Shown here one piece after another: positions 55,488-64,000 of a DNA stretch of 64,000 nt. The translations under genes and the position numbers were made by a program. This DNA comes from an uncultured Schlesneria sp. Lineage in GTDB: Bacteria; Planctomycetota; Planctomycetia; Planctomycetales; Planctomycetaceae. The stretch lies in the NCBI GenBank assembly GCA_903834925.1, contig CAILLA010000244.1:1-64000 (forward strand), in the 5' to 3' direction. Within the stretch, counting starts at the first letter, position 1. Each line of letters begins with the position of its first letter. The notes beneath the pieces were generated by a model. It searched no databases. It had not been told where the DNA came from and was given only the letters and a program-made list of their open reading frames with translations.

Positions 55488-58406
55488 ATGCAACTTAAAT
55501 TAAAGCTTGTCCCTTTCCATTCAAACACACCTCGACGCGAGACTGTGGCGTGGTTTGTCCGCGGGAACAATCCGCAACAGTGGCTGAGCGAACTAAACGG
55601 CTGGGAAATCCCGCTGGAATCGCTGGACTTGCGCGTGATCCCACAATCGTTTGAGGAGCCAACTCCCATTGGCGTCCTCGTCACACTGAAGGCTGACACA
55701 GTCAATCCTCGATCGAGGACGGGGCATTCATTTCAACCGTCCATTCGGCATGGACAACCCTATGGTCGTGTAGCGGGTCGACTATTTGTTCCAGTCGATG
55801 CCGGTTTTTTTCCTGACGTCAATGCCAACGATCTGTTTTCACTTTTACCTCCCGACGATAGCGAATTCGTGTGGCATCCGTCAGCCGGTCTGTTTCGGAT
55901 TGAACCACTGGAACGACTTCGGATCGTCGATTTGCTGACTGCACCGCCACAGCGACAAACGGATTGGAACTATGCCGCAGCGGGGATTTCGTTTAGTTCG
56001 CGTTTAATCTCGGTCGAACCGAATGCTGCTATAACAGAGAACGACCTCTTCAAAGAAGAGGCCAAAGACATCGGCTCAAAGCCAGATGCGTTGGGCGACT
56101 TGCCACCGACATCTGACGAATGGTTCGGTGGAAAACTGAGCGACTGGACGAAGCCATTGCGAGACGCGATGAAGTCGTTGAAGTCACCGCGCAAACCCCA
56201 GGCACCGGACGATCCGAACAAAGCTGCTCTGACTGGAACATCGGGGTCTGGCAATTCTGTCGCCAACTGGGCCGGTCAAGCGTTTGGCCTGATTGCGGCC
56301 GCCGCCTCACTAGCGGGTAAGGGCCTGGGTGTTGCACTGCTGCCTCTGGTAGCCGCCGGTTCCGTCGCCGGGAAAGCGATGTCAGCGATGGGAGTTCGTT
56401 CGTTTATCGACCAGGTGGCTCGCAATCGAGAGATTGATCGGCTGTTGAATCTCTTAAAGCTTGATCCTGATCGAGCTTTAAGATTCGCAATCTCAATGGG
56501 CGGCGGTGGTGGCCTACATCGCGGAACAGCCAATCCGTCAAACAAACTTGTTGGTCACAATGTTGGTTTTCAATTGGGTCGACTTTCCGGTGGTGTTCCC
56601 GTTGATCGATGGGACATTCCAGCCGTTCAGCAGTACCAGCTGATCCAGCAGTATCGCGAATTGGCTGCGCGGGAAATCCGACTTGGAAGGCATCGACGTG
56701 CGGCCTACATCTATGCTGAACTATTGGGGGATCTCGTTTCCGCTGCCGGCGCGCTGGAGAGTGGACATCATTATCGTGAGGCGGCGATTCTCTACCGCGA
56801 CAAGCTGAAACGGCCTCTCGATGCCGCGAAATGTCTCGAACGAGGGGGGTTGCTGGAAGAAGCTGCCAGCTTGTACCTGGAAATCGGCAAGGTCGAGAAA
56901 GCTGCCGATATCTACGTTCGGCTGGAACAACACGAAAAAGCGGAGCAACTTTTAAGACAGTGCGCAGCGGACTTCGTCTTTCACCGCGATTTTATCAACG
57001 CCAGCCGAGTTCTCTATGACAAGTTAAATGACGTTGATTGTGCAATATCGACGTTGGCGCTCGGCTGGCCCTCGTCTCCCAGCGCACTGATTTGTCTCGA
57101 ACGAATATTTGAACTTCAGGGAAAGCACGCCAGACACGAAGAGGCTCGCACCCTGATCGCGAAATTGCAAAACGAGCCCGTTGAACGACGCATCACAAAA
57201 CTTCTTTCCAAAGGATTATCTGGAGTTGCGATCAACTATCCTGATATCACCGTTCGTGACACAGCCAGCGACGCGACGCGAATCGTTGTAGCGCGTGTTC
57301 TGGCAACTGCTGATCCAACGGAAGCCAACGAATTGTTGGGTGCGATTCGCAAGTTAGCACATCAAGACCGACTCCTCTCACGTGACTGCGATCGATTTGT
57401 TAGAGTACTCACATCGAGACTAAACACAAAACCACAGACAACATCACGGGGAATCAGGCCAACCAATTCGTATTCGTTATCGCTTTACGGCATCAAGTGG
57501 CGAATTGCCAGGGTTGCTGCAAATACTGTCTATGTAGCCGGGTTTGGAAACGATTCACTCGTTCTCCAGCGTTTGAAATGGGACAACCCGCAGGATCAAT
57601 CTCATCGGATAGCGTGGCCGAGTGCCAGAACGGCAACAGACGTGATCCTCGAACCGTTTCCGGACGGCAACAGCCCTGTCATCATCCACCCGATTGGCGT
57701 CGACGTTGAACATCTCCGAGCTCCGAAAAAGATTCTTCAGATGTTTCCGGCCGGCTCACCCGCTTGGGCAACGGCAAACACGGTTGCATTGGCATACTCG
57801 GAAGGGGGCTTTGGCTGGCGAATTGAACAAAATTCCGCGAGTCTGGAAATCGCCTGTTTCAGCCCGCGTGGCGAACCTTTAAATTCGAGACTTATTCCGT
57901 TTCCGCTTTCGATACTCGGAGATTGGAATTCACGCGTCGCATTACTTGTCGTCGAAAACAGGGTGAGAATCGGTCTTGGCAAATATCTTCTCTCAAACAA
58001 AGAGAACCAGCTATTCTCCGGCCCAAAAAATGGTTTTGAGAATTGGGGGCAGTTGAAAGGGGCACTCAAGCTGGAAGCAGCCATTCAAACTTTGATCGGT
58101 TCTCCAAACGGTCTTATGATCGCGTTGTTTGAAACAGGTGGACTCTTAATGGCGGATCACGACCATTCGCGCATTGCGGGGAATCTTGAGGCACCGAAGG
58201 GAACTTTTTTGAGTGACGATCGATTTGTCATCGCAGGGATTGGAGAAGTCCAAGCCTACGAAGTGATCAACTCTCGCCCCGAACTCATCGGCAAACATGA
58301 GCTTGGCTTTGTGCCGATCTCGGTCACAAAAACCGACAAACTGAGCGAGTTTGCCGTTTTCGGCGAGTATGGCGAGATCGAAACGTTTGTGGTTGAATCG
58401 GGTTGA
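55488..58406 (+). CDS. Large bpX-type protein: unknown N-domain, Ala/Gly-rich hydrophobic stretch, solenoid, beta-propeller
   Basis: A 972-residue protein. Residues 1-190 form an unassigned domain with VTLKADTVNPRSRTGHSF and FFPDVNANDLFSLLPP. About 262-302 is a Gly/Ala-rich hydrophobic segment (FGLIAAAASLAGKGLGVALL then PLVAAGSVAGKAM), possibly membrane-active. A TPR-like helical solenoid covers about 390-560, with repeats such as RRAAYIYAELLGDLVSAAGA, YREAAILYRDKLKRPLDAAK and LEEAASLYLEIGKVEKAADI. The end (about 640-972) is a beta-propeller. The ATG at 55488 is used; a TTG at 55473 is an alternative with AGGAAG too close. It is the last gene of the cluster. Confidence 0.78.
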   Translation: MQLKLKLVPFHSNTPRRETVAWFVRGNNPQQWLSELNGWEIPLESLDLRVIPQSFEEPTPIGVLVTLKADTVNPRSRTGHSFQPSIRHGQPYGRVAGRLFVPVDAGFFPDVNANDLFSLLPPDDSEFVWHPSAGLFRIEPLERLRIVDLLTAPPQRQTDWNYAAAGISFSSRLISVEPNAAITENDLFKEEAKDIGSKPDALGDLPPTSDEWFGGKLSDWTKPLRDAMKSLKSPRKPQAPDDPNKAALTGTSGSGNSVANWAGQAFGLIAAAASLAGKGLGVALLPLVAAGSVAGKAMSAMGVRSFIDQVARNREIDRLLNLLKLDPDRALRFAISMGGGGGLHRGTANPSNKLVGHNVGFQLGRLSGGVPVDRWDIPAVQQYQLIQQYRELAAREIRLGRHRRAAYIYAELLGDLVSAAGALESGHHYREAAILYRDKLKRPLDAAKCLERGGLLEEAASLYLEIGKVEKAADIYVRLEQHEKAEQLLRQCAADFVFHRDFINASRVLYDKLNDVDCAISTLALGWPSSPSALICLERIFELQGKHARHEEARTLIAKLQNEPVERRITKLLSKGLSGVAINYPDITVRDTASDATRIVVARVLATADPTEANELLGAIRKLAHQDRLLSRDCDRFVRVLTSRLNTKPQTTSRGIRPTNSYSLSLYGIKWRIARVAANTVYVAGFGNDSLVLQRLKWDNPQDQSHRIAWPSARTATDVILEPFPDGNSPVIIHPIGVDVEHLRAPKKILQMFPAGSPAWATANTVALAYSEGGFGWRIEQNSASLEIACFSPRGEPLNSRLIPFPLSILGDWNSRVALLVVENRVRIGLGKYLLSNKENQLFSGPKNGFENWGQLKGALKLEAAIQTLIGSPNGLMIALFETGGLLMADHDHSRIAGNLEAPKGTFLSDDRFVIAGIGEVQAYEVINSRPELIGKHELGFVPISVTKTDKLSEFAVFGEYGEIETFVVESG

Positions 58407-58632
58407 TTCAGCAGCGTTCACCGATGAATCTGTCGCCATCGTTTAATCTGCAGCCGAAGGCACAGGCGGATTCACATTCAGCTGATCACTTCAAATGTCA
58501 TTGTGCCCACCTGACGCCAATCCACTAACGAGAAATGACGCCCCGGCTGACGGCAAACCCGCCGCTCAACTCCCGCTTCTCTTCGAGGCGCGGTGAAACG
58601 CTGGCGAAAGCCAAAAAGGGAGCGTTTGCTTG

Positions 58633-58661
58633 TTGCTGGCAGGTCGTGTCGCTCCTATAAT
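58633..58661 (+). promoter_or_regulatory. Sigma-70-like promoter of the PAS-GAF-receiver gene
   Basis: TTGCTG (58633-58638) and TATAAT (58656-58661) are separated by 17 bases. The GTG at 58704 follows at 42 bases. This is a near-consensus promoter and supports the GTG start rather than an upstream reading at 58593. Confidence 0.65.
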
Positions 58662-58703
58662 CTTGTCTGGTTTCATGTGAGTGAGCAGGGAGAGCTACGC
58701 CTC

Positions 58704-60419
58704 GTGTCCACGACTCCTCGGATATTGGTACTCGGCGCGAAAGAAGACGTCGGCCGTTTGGTGTGGGAGTCGGTGCGGACATCCGAATCCCTCGTTTGGG
58801 CGGGTGACGACGCTTCGTGGCTGACCAAATCTCACGAGACCGATTTTGCCGCAGCGATCGTGCTGGGCGAGTCTCTGCAACATCTGCCGACACTGCTTGC
58901 ACTGGAAAGTGTGGTCAAGCATCTCCCGGAAGGGATCGCGGTTCTGGATGTCGAATTGAAAATCGAGTGGTGCAATGATCGGTTCACCGAACTCACTGGT
59001 CGTACGGCTCAGGGGCTTCCGGCACCGATCGGGTTAGGTTTCGACGAAGCATTCGCCAATCCGCGGATCGTTGGACCTGATTTTGCACCTTTCCACACGG
59101 CGATCGGGTCAGGCATGACCTCTCGGACAAAGTATCGGACGGGAGAATCAACTTACATTGATGTTGTAGCGGCCCCGGTCTATGCCTCGGGTGGCGAATT
59201 TCCATCGATGGTCGTGGTAACGGTTCGTGACGTTTCGGTCGAGCATCAGCAGGGCGAAAAGTTGACCGCCATCCATGAAGCAGGCCAGGATCTCGGCGAC
59301 ATTGCTCCTGAAGATCTGGTCACGATGTCAGTCGACGCTCGAAAAATGTTGCTTCGCGAAAAGATCATTCTCTACACCAAAGATGTTTTGAATTTTGAAA
59401 CGATCGAAGTCCGTTTGCTCAACGAAAAGACGAATCGGCTTGAACCGTTGCTGAACGTTGGAATGTTGGCTGAAGCGGCCGAGCGAGAGCTGACGGCTTC
59501 ACCGACCGGCAATGGCGTCACCGGCTATGTCGCTGCGACCGGCAACAGTTATCTTTGCCGGGATACATCAAACGATCCGTTGTATATCATGGGTGTCGCG
59601 GGGGCGAGAAGCTCCCTGACCGTTCCCATCAAGCGGCACGAACGTGTGCTGGGAACATTCAACGTTGAAAGCACGCACGCCAACGCCTTTTCGGAACAGG
59701 ATCAGCAGTTCTTGGAATTGTTCTGCCGTGATCTGGCGGTCGCGCTCAACACGCTGGAGTTGCTGGTATTTGAACGGGCAACCGTCGCATCGGAAAGTGC
59801 GACCGTTTTGCTGCGTGAAGCGGCACGACCTGTGGATGAGATTTTAAATGACATCGCCTGGCTCAAAAATAAATTCGTCGGGTTCGATCCTCAGGCGACT
59901 GAGCGACTGCAACGAATGCTGATGCAGACTCGTACGATTCGACAATTGATTTTCGGAATCGGCGAGAAAGTTGCGCCCCAGGTTTCAGCCCCGATGGCAG
60001 CGCTTTCTCCGTCAAATCCAAAACTTCGTGGCAAGCGGGTTCTGATTGCCGACGGCGACGAATCGGTTCGAGCCGCAGGTCACGAATTGCTGGCAAGGTT
60101 CGGCTGTGAGGTCGAGACCGCCCATACGGGCGAAGAAGCGATACTGATGATTCGCAGTTTTCACTATGACGTCGTCCTTTACGATGCGGAAATGACGGAT
60201 ATTCACCTGATTGACGCACTCGGAATGATTCGAGCGATTAATACGGATATTCCGGTCATTCTGATGAAGGGGTTTGGTTACGACGGTGCGCACCGGATGG
60301 TGAAGGCTCGCCAAATGGGATTCAAACTGGCGCTCTATAAACCGTTTCGTCTGGATCTTTTGCTAACGGAATTAGACAAGGCGTTTACTCCGCCGGGCGA
60401 AACCCCATCACCAGGTTGA
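58704..60419 (+). CDS. PAS-GAF-receiver regulator with a degenerate kinase core
   Basis: A 571-residue sensor protein. A short N-terminal receiver-like stretch (RILVLGAKEDVGRLV) is followed by a PAS domain (about 80-200: VVKHLPEGIAVLDVELKIEW) and a GAF domain (about 225-390: TGNGVTGYVAATGNSYLCRD). A helical hairpin with LLREAARPVDEILNDIAWL near 405 stands where a histidine kinase has its phosphorylated His; no His and no ATPase domain are present. A C-terminal receiver follows (about 445-565), with ADGDE, the phospho-acceptor in LYDAEM and a KP lysine; the usual Thr is replaced by Lys in ILMKG. So it senses and receives phosphate but cannot itself be a kinase. A promoter precedes it. Confidence 0.8.
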   Translation: MSTTPRILVLGAKEDVGRLVWESVRTSESLVWAGDDASWLTKSHETDFAAAIVLGESLQHLPTLLALESVVKHLPEGIAVLDVELKIEWCNDRFTELTGRTAQGLPAPIGLGFDEAFANPRIVGPDFAPFHTAIGSGMTSRTKYRTGESTYIDVVAAPVYASGGEFPSMVVVTVRDVSVEHQQGEKLTAIHEAGQDLGDIAPEDLVTMSVDARKMLLREKIILYTKDVLNFETIEVRLLNEKTNRLEPLLNVGMLAEAAERELTASPTGNGVTGYVAATGNSYLCRDTSNDPLYIMGVAGARSSLTVPIKRHERVLGTFNVESTHANAFSEQDQQFLELFCRDLAVALNTLELLVFERATVASESATVLLREAARPVDEILNDIAWLKNKFVGFDPQATERLQRMLMQTRTIRQLIFGIGEKVAPQVSAPMAALSPSNPKLRGKRVLIADGDESVRAAGHELLARFGCEVETAHTGEEAILMIRSFHYDVVLYDAEMTDIHLIDALGMIRAINTDIPVILMKGFGYDGAHRMVKARQMGFKLALYKPFRLDLLLTELDKAFTPPGETPSPG

Positions 60420-60663
60420 ATCGGGGTTTTGAAATCGGATTTCCGAAACCGACACCCATTTTGCAATGCGAAAAACCTTAAGGCTCATTCAGAACCGGAA
60501 CCGTTTGTTGAACTGTTGCGAACGAGTGATATACTTGGATCGTGGAGCCGAAAAGATCTTCATTGGAAGCGTTTTCGACGAGGAAACTTGATTGAGCAGC
60601 TTTTGTCGGGCTGCATCCCCACACGCCTATCAGTACCTGGTCGCCTTGCGAGTGAGACCGTCA

Positions 60664-61839
60664 ATGACTGCCGCTGTAACTGCTTCTACTTCTGCCTCGG
60701 ACAAAGAAGCCTCCGCCGACAAAACGGCGGCGCGTGGATTAAAGGGCATCATCGCCGCAGACACCAAGATCTGCGATGTGGACGGCGACCTTGGGAAACT
60801 GATCTATCGTGGCTACAACATCCACGATCTTGCTAAAAACAGCTCGTTTGAAGAAACGGCTTATTTGTTGTTCAAGGGGGAATTGCCCAGTTCAAGCGAA
60901 CTGGCTGAATTCAACAAGGTCCTGGTTCATCATCGCGAAATCGAACCGCCGGTTCTCGCATTTCTGAAAACACTTCCCAAAACAACTCCGCCGATGACCG
61001 CGCTCCGGTCAGCGGTCTCGATGTCAGGGGTTTACGATCCCATCGCTGAAGACGATTCGCCCGAAGCGAACTTCGAAAAATCAATTCGATTGACAGCCGA
61101 AATGACGACAATTGTCGCCGCCATTCAACGAATTCAGGCAGGACTTGAGCCAATCGCTCCGCGTCAGGATCTCAGCCATGCTGCCAACTTCATGTATATG
61201 CTGAACGACAAAGTTCCATCGAAAGACGCCGAAAAAGCGATGGACCTGATTCTGATTCTTCACGCCGAGCATGCATTAAACGCCAGTACGTTCGCTGCTC
61301 GAGTCATTGCCGCCACACTCTCCGACATTTACTCGGCAGTGACGGGAGCCATCGGTGCCTTGAAAGGACCGCTGCACGGAGGTGCCAATACCGAAGTTCT
61401 CAAAACCCTGATCGAAGTTGGCGATGTCAAAAACGTCGTTCCCTGGGTCGAAGCGGTCCGAGCCAAGAAGGGGAAATTCATGGGGTTCGGACATGCGGTC
61501 TACAAAGTCGAAGACCCTCGTGCGATTCATCTGAAAGATCTCTCGCGTCGGTTAGGTCTCGAAACCGGAGACACCAAGCTTTACGACATTTCGATCGCCA
61601 TGGAACAGGCCGTCATCTCGTCCATCCACAAGAACTGTAACGTCGATTTCTATTCCGCCAGCTTGCAACACTACATGGGAATCCCGGGAGACATGTTCAC
61701 ATGCGTGTTTGCCGCGAGCCGCATCGTCGGCTGGTGTGCTCATATTCTCGAGCAACTGAGCGACAACAAAATCATTCGCCCATCGTCAAACTACATCGGC
61801 CCCGCAGAACGTCCCTATCTTGCTGTCGATAAACGATAG
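60664..61839 (+). CDS. gltA: Citrate synthase
   Basis: Condenses oxaloacetate and acetyl-CoA. A 391-residue protein of the short (Gram-positive or archaeal-type) group. It has catalytic residues His in PLHGGANTEVL near 236 and FGHAVYKVEDPRA near 278, and Asp in NVDFYSASLQHYMGIP near 330. IRGYNIHDL-like residues (YRGYNIHDLA) lie near 42. The ATG at 60664 (MTAAVTAS) is used; the N-terminal 25 residues are low-complexity. An alternative start at 60592 lacks a ribosome binding site. A REPIN sits in the spacer to pyrE. Confidence 0.95.
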   Translation: MTAAVTASTSASDKEASADKTAARGLKGIIAADTKICDVDGDLGKLIYRGYNIHDLAKNSSFEETAYLLFKGELPSSSELAEFNKVLVHHREIEPPVLAFLKTLPKTTPPMTALRSAVSMSGVYDPIAEDDSPEANFEKSIRLTAEMTTIVAAIQRIQAGLEPIAPRQDLSHAANFMYMLNDKVPSKDAEKAMDLILILHAEHALNASTFAARVIAATLSDIYSAVTGAIGALKGPLHGGANTEVLKTLIEVGDVKNVVPWVEAVRAKKGKFMGFGHAVYKVEDPRAIHLKDLSRRLGLETGDTKLYDISIAMEQAVISSIHKNCNVDFYSASLQHYMGIPGDMFTCVFAASRIVGWCAHILEQLSDNKIIRPSSNYIGPAERPYLAVDKR

Positions 61840-61865
61840 AGCTTTGCCTCGGCTCGTTATTTCCT

Positions 61866-61958
61866 GTGCCACTGTATGACCGTCTTCGGTCATGCAGTGT
61901 TCTTGGAACGGTAGAAGGAAAAGACACTGCGTCTCCGAAATCTCCGATGAAATGGCAC
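61866..61958. repeat. REPIN-like hairpin pair
   Basis: A 93-bp element between gltA and pyrE. It begins GTGCCACTGTATGACCG and ends ATGGCAC. Hairpin 1 has the TCTT loop; hairpin 2 is degenerate in this copy (TCTCCGAAATCTCCGATG). Confidence 0.8.
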
Positions 61959-61983
61959 CGAATCCTAATTGAGAAGAAACCTA

Positions 61984-62541
61984 ATGACTGACCGCCAGCG
62001 ATTGATCGAACTGTTTCTTGCTCGCGCTTTGAAATTTGGCGACTTCACACTCGCGTCAGGCAAAAAATCGACTTATTACCTGGATGGAAAGCAGATTTCC
62101 CTGCATTCAACGGGACTGCGTCTGGTCAGCCAGGGGCTGTTCGACCTGTTGAGCGATGTGGACTACTCGGCAATTGGCGGAATGACAATTGGAGCCGATC
62201 CCATTATCGGTGGAGTCCTTGTCGTCGCTGGGGAAAAAGGCCGCTCGCTCGATGGGTTCCTCGTGCGGAAAGAGCCAAAGGGGCACGGGACACAGCGTTA
62301 CATCGAAGGTCCGGTTGTGCCTGGTTCAAAAGTTGTCGTGATTGATGACGTTGTGACGACGGGTGGTAGCGCTTTGCAGGCGATTGAGCGCATTGAAGAG
62401 TTCGGTTGCCAGGTCGTTTGTGTCGTCGGGATCGTTGACCGAAAAGAAGGTGGTGCTGCCAACTTCGCGGCCAAGGGAGTGCCGTTTCGATCACTCTTAA
62501 CGATTGAAGATTTTGGAATCGCTCCCCCGGCTGGTCATTAA
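61984..62541 (+). CDS. pyrE: Orotate phosphoribosyltransferase
   Basis: Joins orotate and PRPP to orotidine-5'-phosphate. The protein has 185 residues, the usual length. Type I PRTase features are visible: FTLASGKKSTYYLDGKQISL near 20, GMTIGADPIIGGVLVVAG near 68 and the PRPP loop VVIDDVVTTGGSALQ near 121. The ATG at 61984 (MTDRQRLIELF) is preferred to the TTG at 61969, which lies in the repeat flank. The next gene starts 51 bases after its stop on the same strand. Confidence 0.95.
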   Translation: MTDRQRLIELFLARALKFGDFTLASGKKSTYYLDGKQISLHSTGLRLVSQGLFDLLSDVDYSAIGGMTIGADPIIGGVLVVAGEKGRSLDGFLVRKEPKGHGTQRYIEGPVVPGSKVVVIDDVVTTGGSALQAIERIEEFGCQVVCVVGIVDRKEGGAANFAAKGVPFRSLLTIEDFGIAPPAGH

Positions 62542-62592
62542 TAGCTGAAAAATTCCTCTCGAACCCAATTCAGTAACGTTCAAGGGGGACGA

Positions 62593-64000
62593 TTGGCAAA
62601 TTCTGTCGACCCCCGCGATGATGCAGACAAGTCGGCGACTCAAAACGAGTCCCGTCCTGAGCTTTCGACGCTTGATTCGATGTTGATCAACGGGGATCTG
62701 GACCAGGTCCCTTTTGCCGATATCGACTTGAATTCAGCCGAGTTCGTGGAACAGGTCATTCCCAATGCCGATCGATCCAATGCCCGATCGACAAGCCAGC
62801 AGTCGCCTGGAAACACTCTCGAAAGTCGGCCTCCCGCCTCGCCCCATCGAATTGTCCCCCCGCCGATTCGATCCAGGCAACTGGTGTTGATTGGTGCCGG
62901 TGAGACTCATCTTCAAGTCTTGAAATGGTGGCGACGCAATCCCATCCGGCGAGTCAATCTGACTCTCGTTTCGGCCTTCGATCACGTGGTTCATCCAGGA
63001 ATGCTGCCCGGCACACTGGCGGGTTTCTATCGTCCCGAGGAAACAAGAATCGATCTGGTGAAATTCTGTCAGCAATGCGGTGTTCGGCTGATTGTTGACC
63101 GGGCGAATTTGCTCGATCCGTACACGCGCGAGATCGAGTTCGCGCACCAGCCGATGCTTCGATTTGATCTCGTTTCGATCAACATCGGGTCGGTCCCCTC
63201 GGCCGAACCGTTATGGCAATCGCATCGCATGATGGTCAGTACCAAACCGAGTTCAACATTTCTCGATCGATTTCGTGCACGATTTCAGGAGATCGTCGAT
63301 CAATGGAATCGGGCACCAGGGCCGGAAATGCTGCAAGTGGCCGTCGTCGGCGCTGGGGCGACCGGTGTCGAGCTGGCTTTCAGTCTTGAGCAATGCCGGC
63401 ATGATCTTGAGCTTCCGATCGACGTCCGTGTGATTGACGGAAATTCAGAGATCCTCCCCAGGTTTCCGCGCGCGACAATTCGCCGGGTCAAACGCCTATT
63501 TAAAAAACGGGGGATTGAGACCAGCCTTGGCTCACGGGTCGTCAACGTGGACGACTCGGGACCCTCAACACTGCGGCTGGAAAATGGTCAAATGATTCGA
63601 GCCGACCTCGTGGTCTGGGCCACGGACGCGGCACCGCCAATGTCGCTTGCGGGATTTCGACTGCCGAAATCGGCTCAAGGTTTTCTTAACACTCGTTCGA
63701 CGTTTCAATCAATCGAGGATGTACCGGTCTTCATTGTCGGTGATGTCGCTGATTTTGCAGGCCAGACGATTTCCAATGCAGAAACGTCAGCGGTCCGGCG
63801 AGCATCCGCATTGCAGGAAAACCTTGTTCGCTGGTTCGACGATCAACCATTGGTGGAATACCGACCCAAAAAATCAGCGATGACGATTTTGGGCTGTGGA
63901 GATCAGACGGCAATCCTCAGCTATCATGGATTTTGCCTCTATGGCAGTTGGGTCTGGTGGCTGAAAGACACCATCGACCGACGTTGGATTCGACAGTTTC
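62593..64000 (+). CDS. FAD-dependent oxidoreductase (NDH-2/SelD-N-terminal type), truncated by the window
   Basis: The frame is open from a TTG at 62593 (GGGGG about six bases upstream) to the window end, so at least 469 residues. After an about 100-residue acidic, low-complexity leader, the FAD fingerprint LVLIGAGETHLQVLKWW appears near 98. VNLTLVSAFDHVVHPGMLPG follows and resembles the oxidoreductase half of SelD fusions. The second Rossmann motif VAVVGAGATGVELAFSLE is near 250 and VFIVGDVADFAG near 380. Alternatives are a type II NADH dehydrogenase or a SelD fusion; the missing C-terminus decides. It probably shares a unit with pyrE. Confidence 0.8.
   Translation, partial: MANSVDPRDDADKSATQNESRPELSTLDSMLINGDLDQVPFADIDLNSAEFVEQVIPNADRSNARSTSQQSPGNTLESRPPASPHRIVPPPIRSRQLVLIGAGETHLQVLKWWRRNPIRRVNLTLVSAFDHVVHPGMLPGTLAGFYRPEETRIDLVKFCQQCGVRLIVDRANLLDPYTREIEFAHQPMLRFDLVSINIGSVPSAEPLWQSHRMMVSTKPSSTFLDRFRARFQEIVDQWNRAPGPEMLQVAVVGAGATGVELAFSLEQCRHDLELPIDVRVIDGNSEILPRFPRATIRRVKRLFKKRGIETSLGSRVVNVDDSGPSTLRLENGQMIRADLVVWATDAAPPMSLAGFRLPKSAQGFLNTRSTFQSIEDVPVFIVGDVADFAGQTISNAETSAVRRASALQENLVRWFDDQPLVEYRPKKSAMTILGCGDQTAILSYHGFCLYGSWVWWLKDTIDRRWIRQF

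Overview
The window looks like a chromosomal segment of a planctomycete (Planctomycetales type). The indicators are a very large secreted protein with the PSD1/DUF1549/DUF1553 cytochrome-c-like architecture, a Tat-type signal on a xylose-isomerase-like TIM barrel protein, a PEP-CTERM protein, an MfnB-type enzyme of the methanofuran/C1 branch, short unlinked transcription units on both strands, and many dispersed palindromic repeats between genes. No rRNA, tRNA, CRISPR array or intact transposase gene was found.

Layout. 0-5.7 kb: tandem REPIN-like hairpin repeats, a small membrane protein, the protein-arginine kinase pair (McsB and its activator McsA), a receiver + HATPase regulator, an HpcH/HpaI aldolase and a Gly/Trp-rich secreted protein. 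5.7-13.7 kb: MATE transporter, phosphoglucomutase, dihydroorotase, CsrA, a sigma-70 factor, a nested repeat-element island and an orphan HypB. 14-18.1 kb: a leftward set of a small unknown ORF, a ComEC-like metallo-beta-lactamase protein and a thermolysin-like zinc peptidase, the last two overlapping. 18.4-29 kb: sugar isomerase-like protein, small hypothetical, the giant PSD1 protein, Uma2 nuclease-like protein, EPSP synthase, DUF58 protein, a hypothetical and glucose-6-phosphate isomerase. 30-38.6 kb: sugar ABC binding protein and permease, class III fructose-1,6-bisphosphatase, GH32 fructan hydrolase and a family 2 glycosyltransferase. 39-48.9 kb: MfnB overlapping a DUF2079 membrane protein, DNA-3-methyladenine glycosylase, an RND efflux pair and a PEP-CTERM protein. 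48.9-50 kb is repeat-rich and gene-poor. 50-58.4 kb holds five tightly packed genes that match a MoxR-vWA-beta-propeller (bpX) ternary system. 58.5-64 kb: PAS-GAF-receiver regulator, citrate synthase, PyrE and an FAD oxidoreductase cut by the window edge.

How the genes work together. Sugar metabolism recurs (Pgm, Pgi, FBPase, GH32, ABC uptake, aldolase), with two pyrimidine genes far apart (pyrC, pyrE). The most system-like block is the MoxR/vWA/propeller operon: a AAA+ ATPase, a degenerate vWA adaptor fused to a propeller, two small partners and a large solenoid-propeller protein, with overlaps indicating translational coupling. The second notable layer is the repeat DNA. A REPIN family (inverted pairs of hairpins with compensatory stem changes) sits between genes. 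A 235-bp non-autonomous element has inserted into one REPIN with a 9-bp duplication, and a second copy of that element at 12.5 kb was in turn interrupted by a 117-bp element with a 5-bp duplication.
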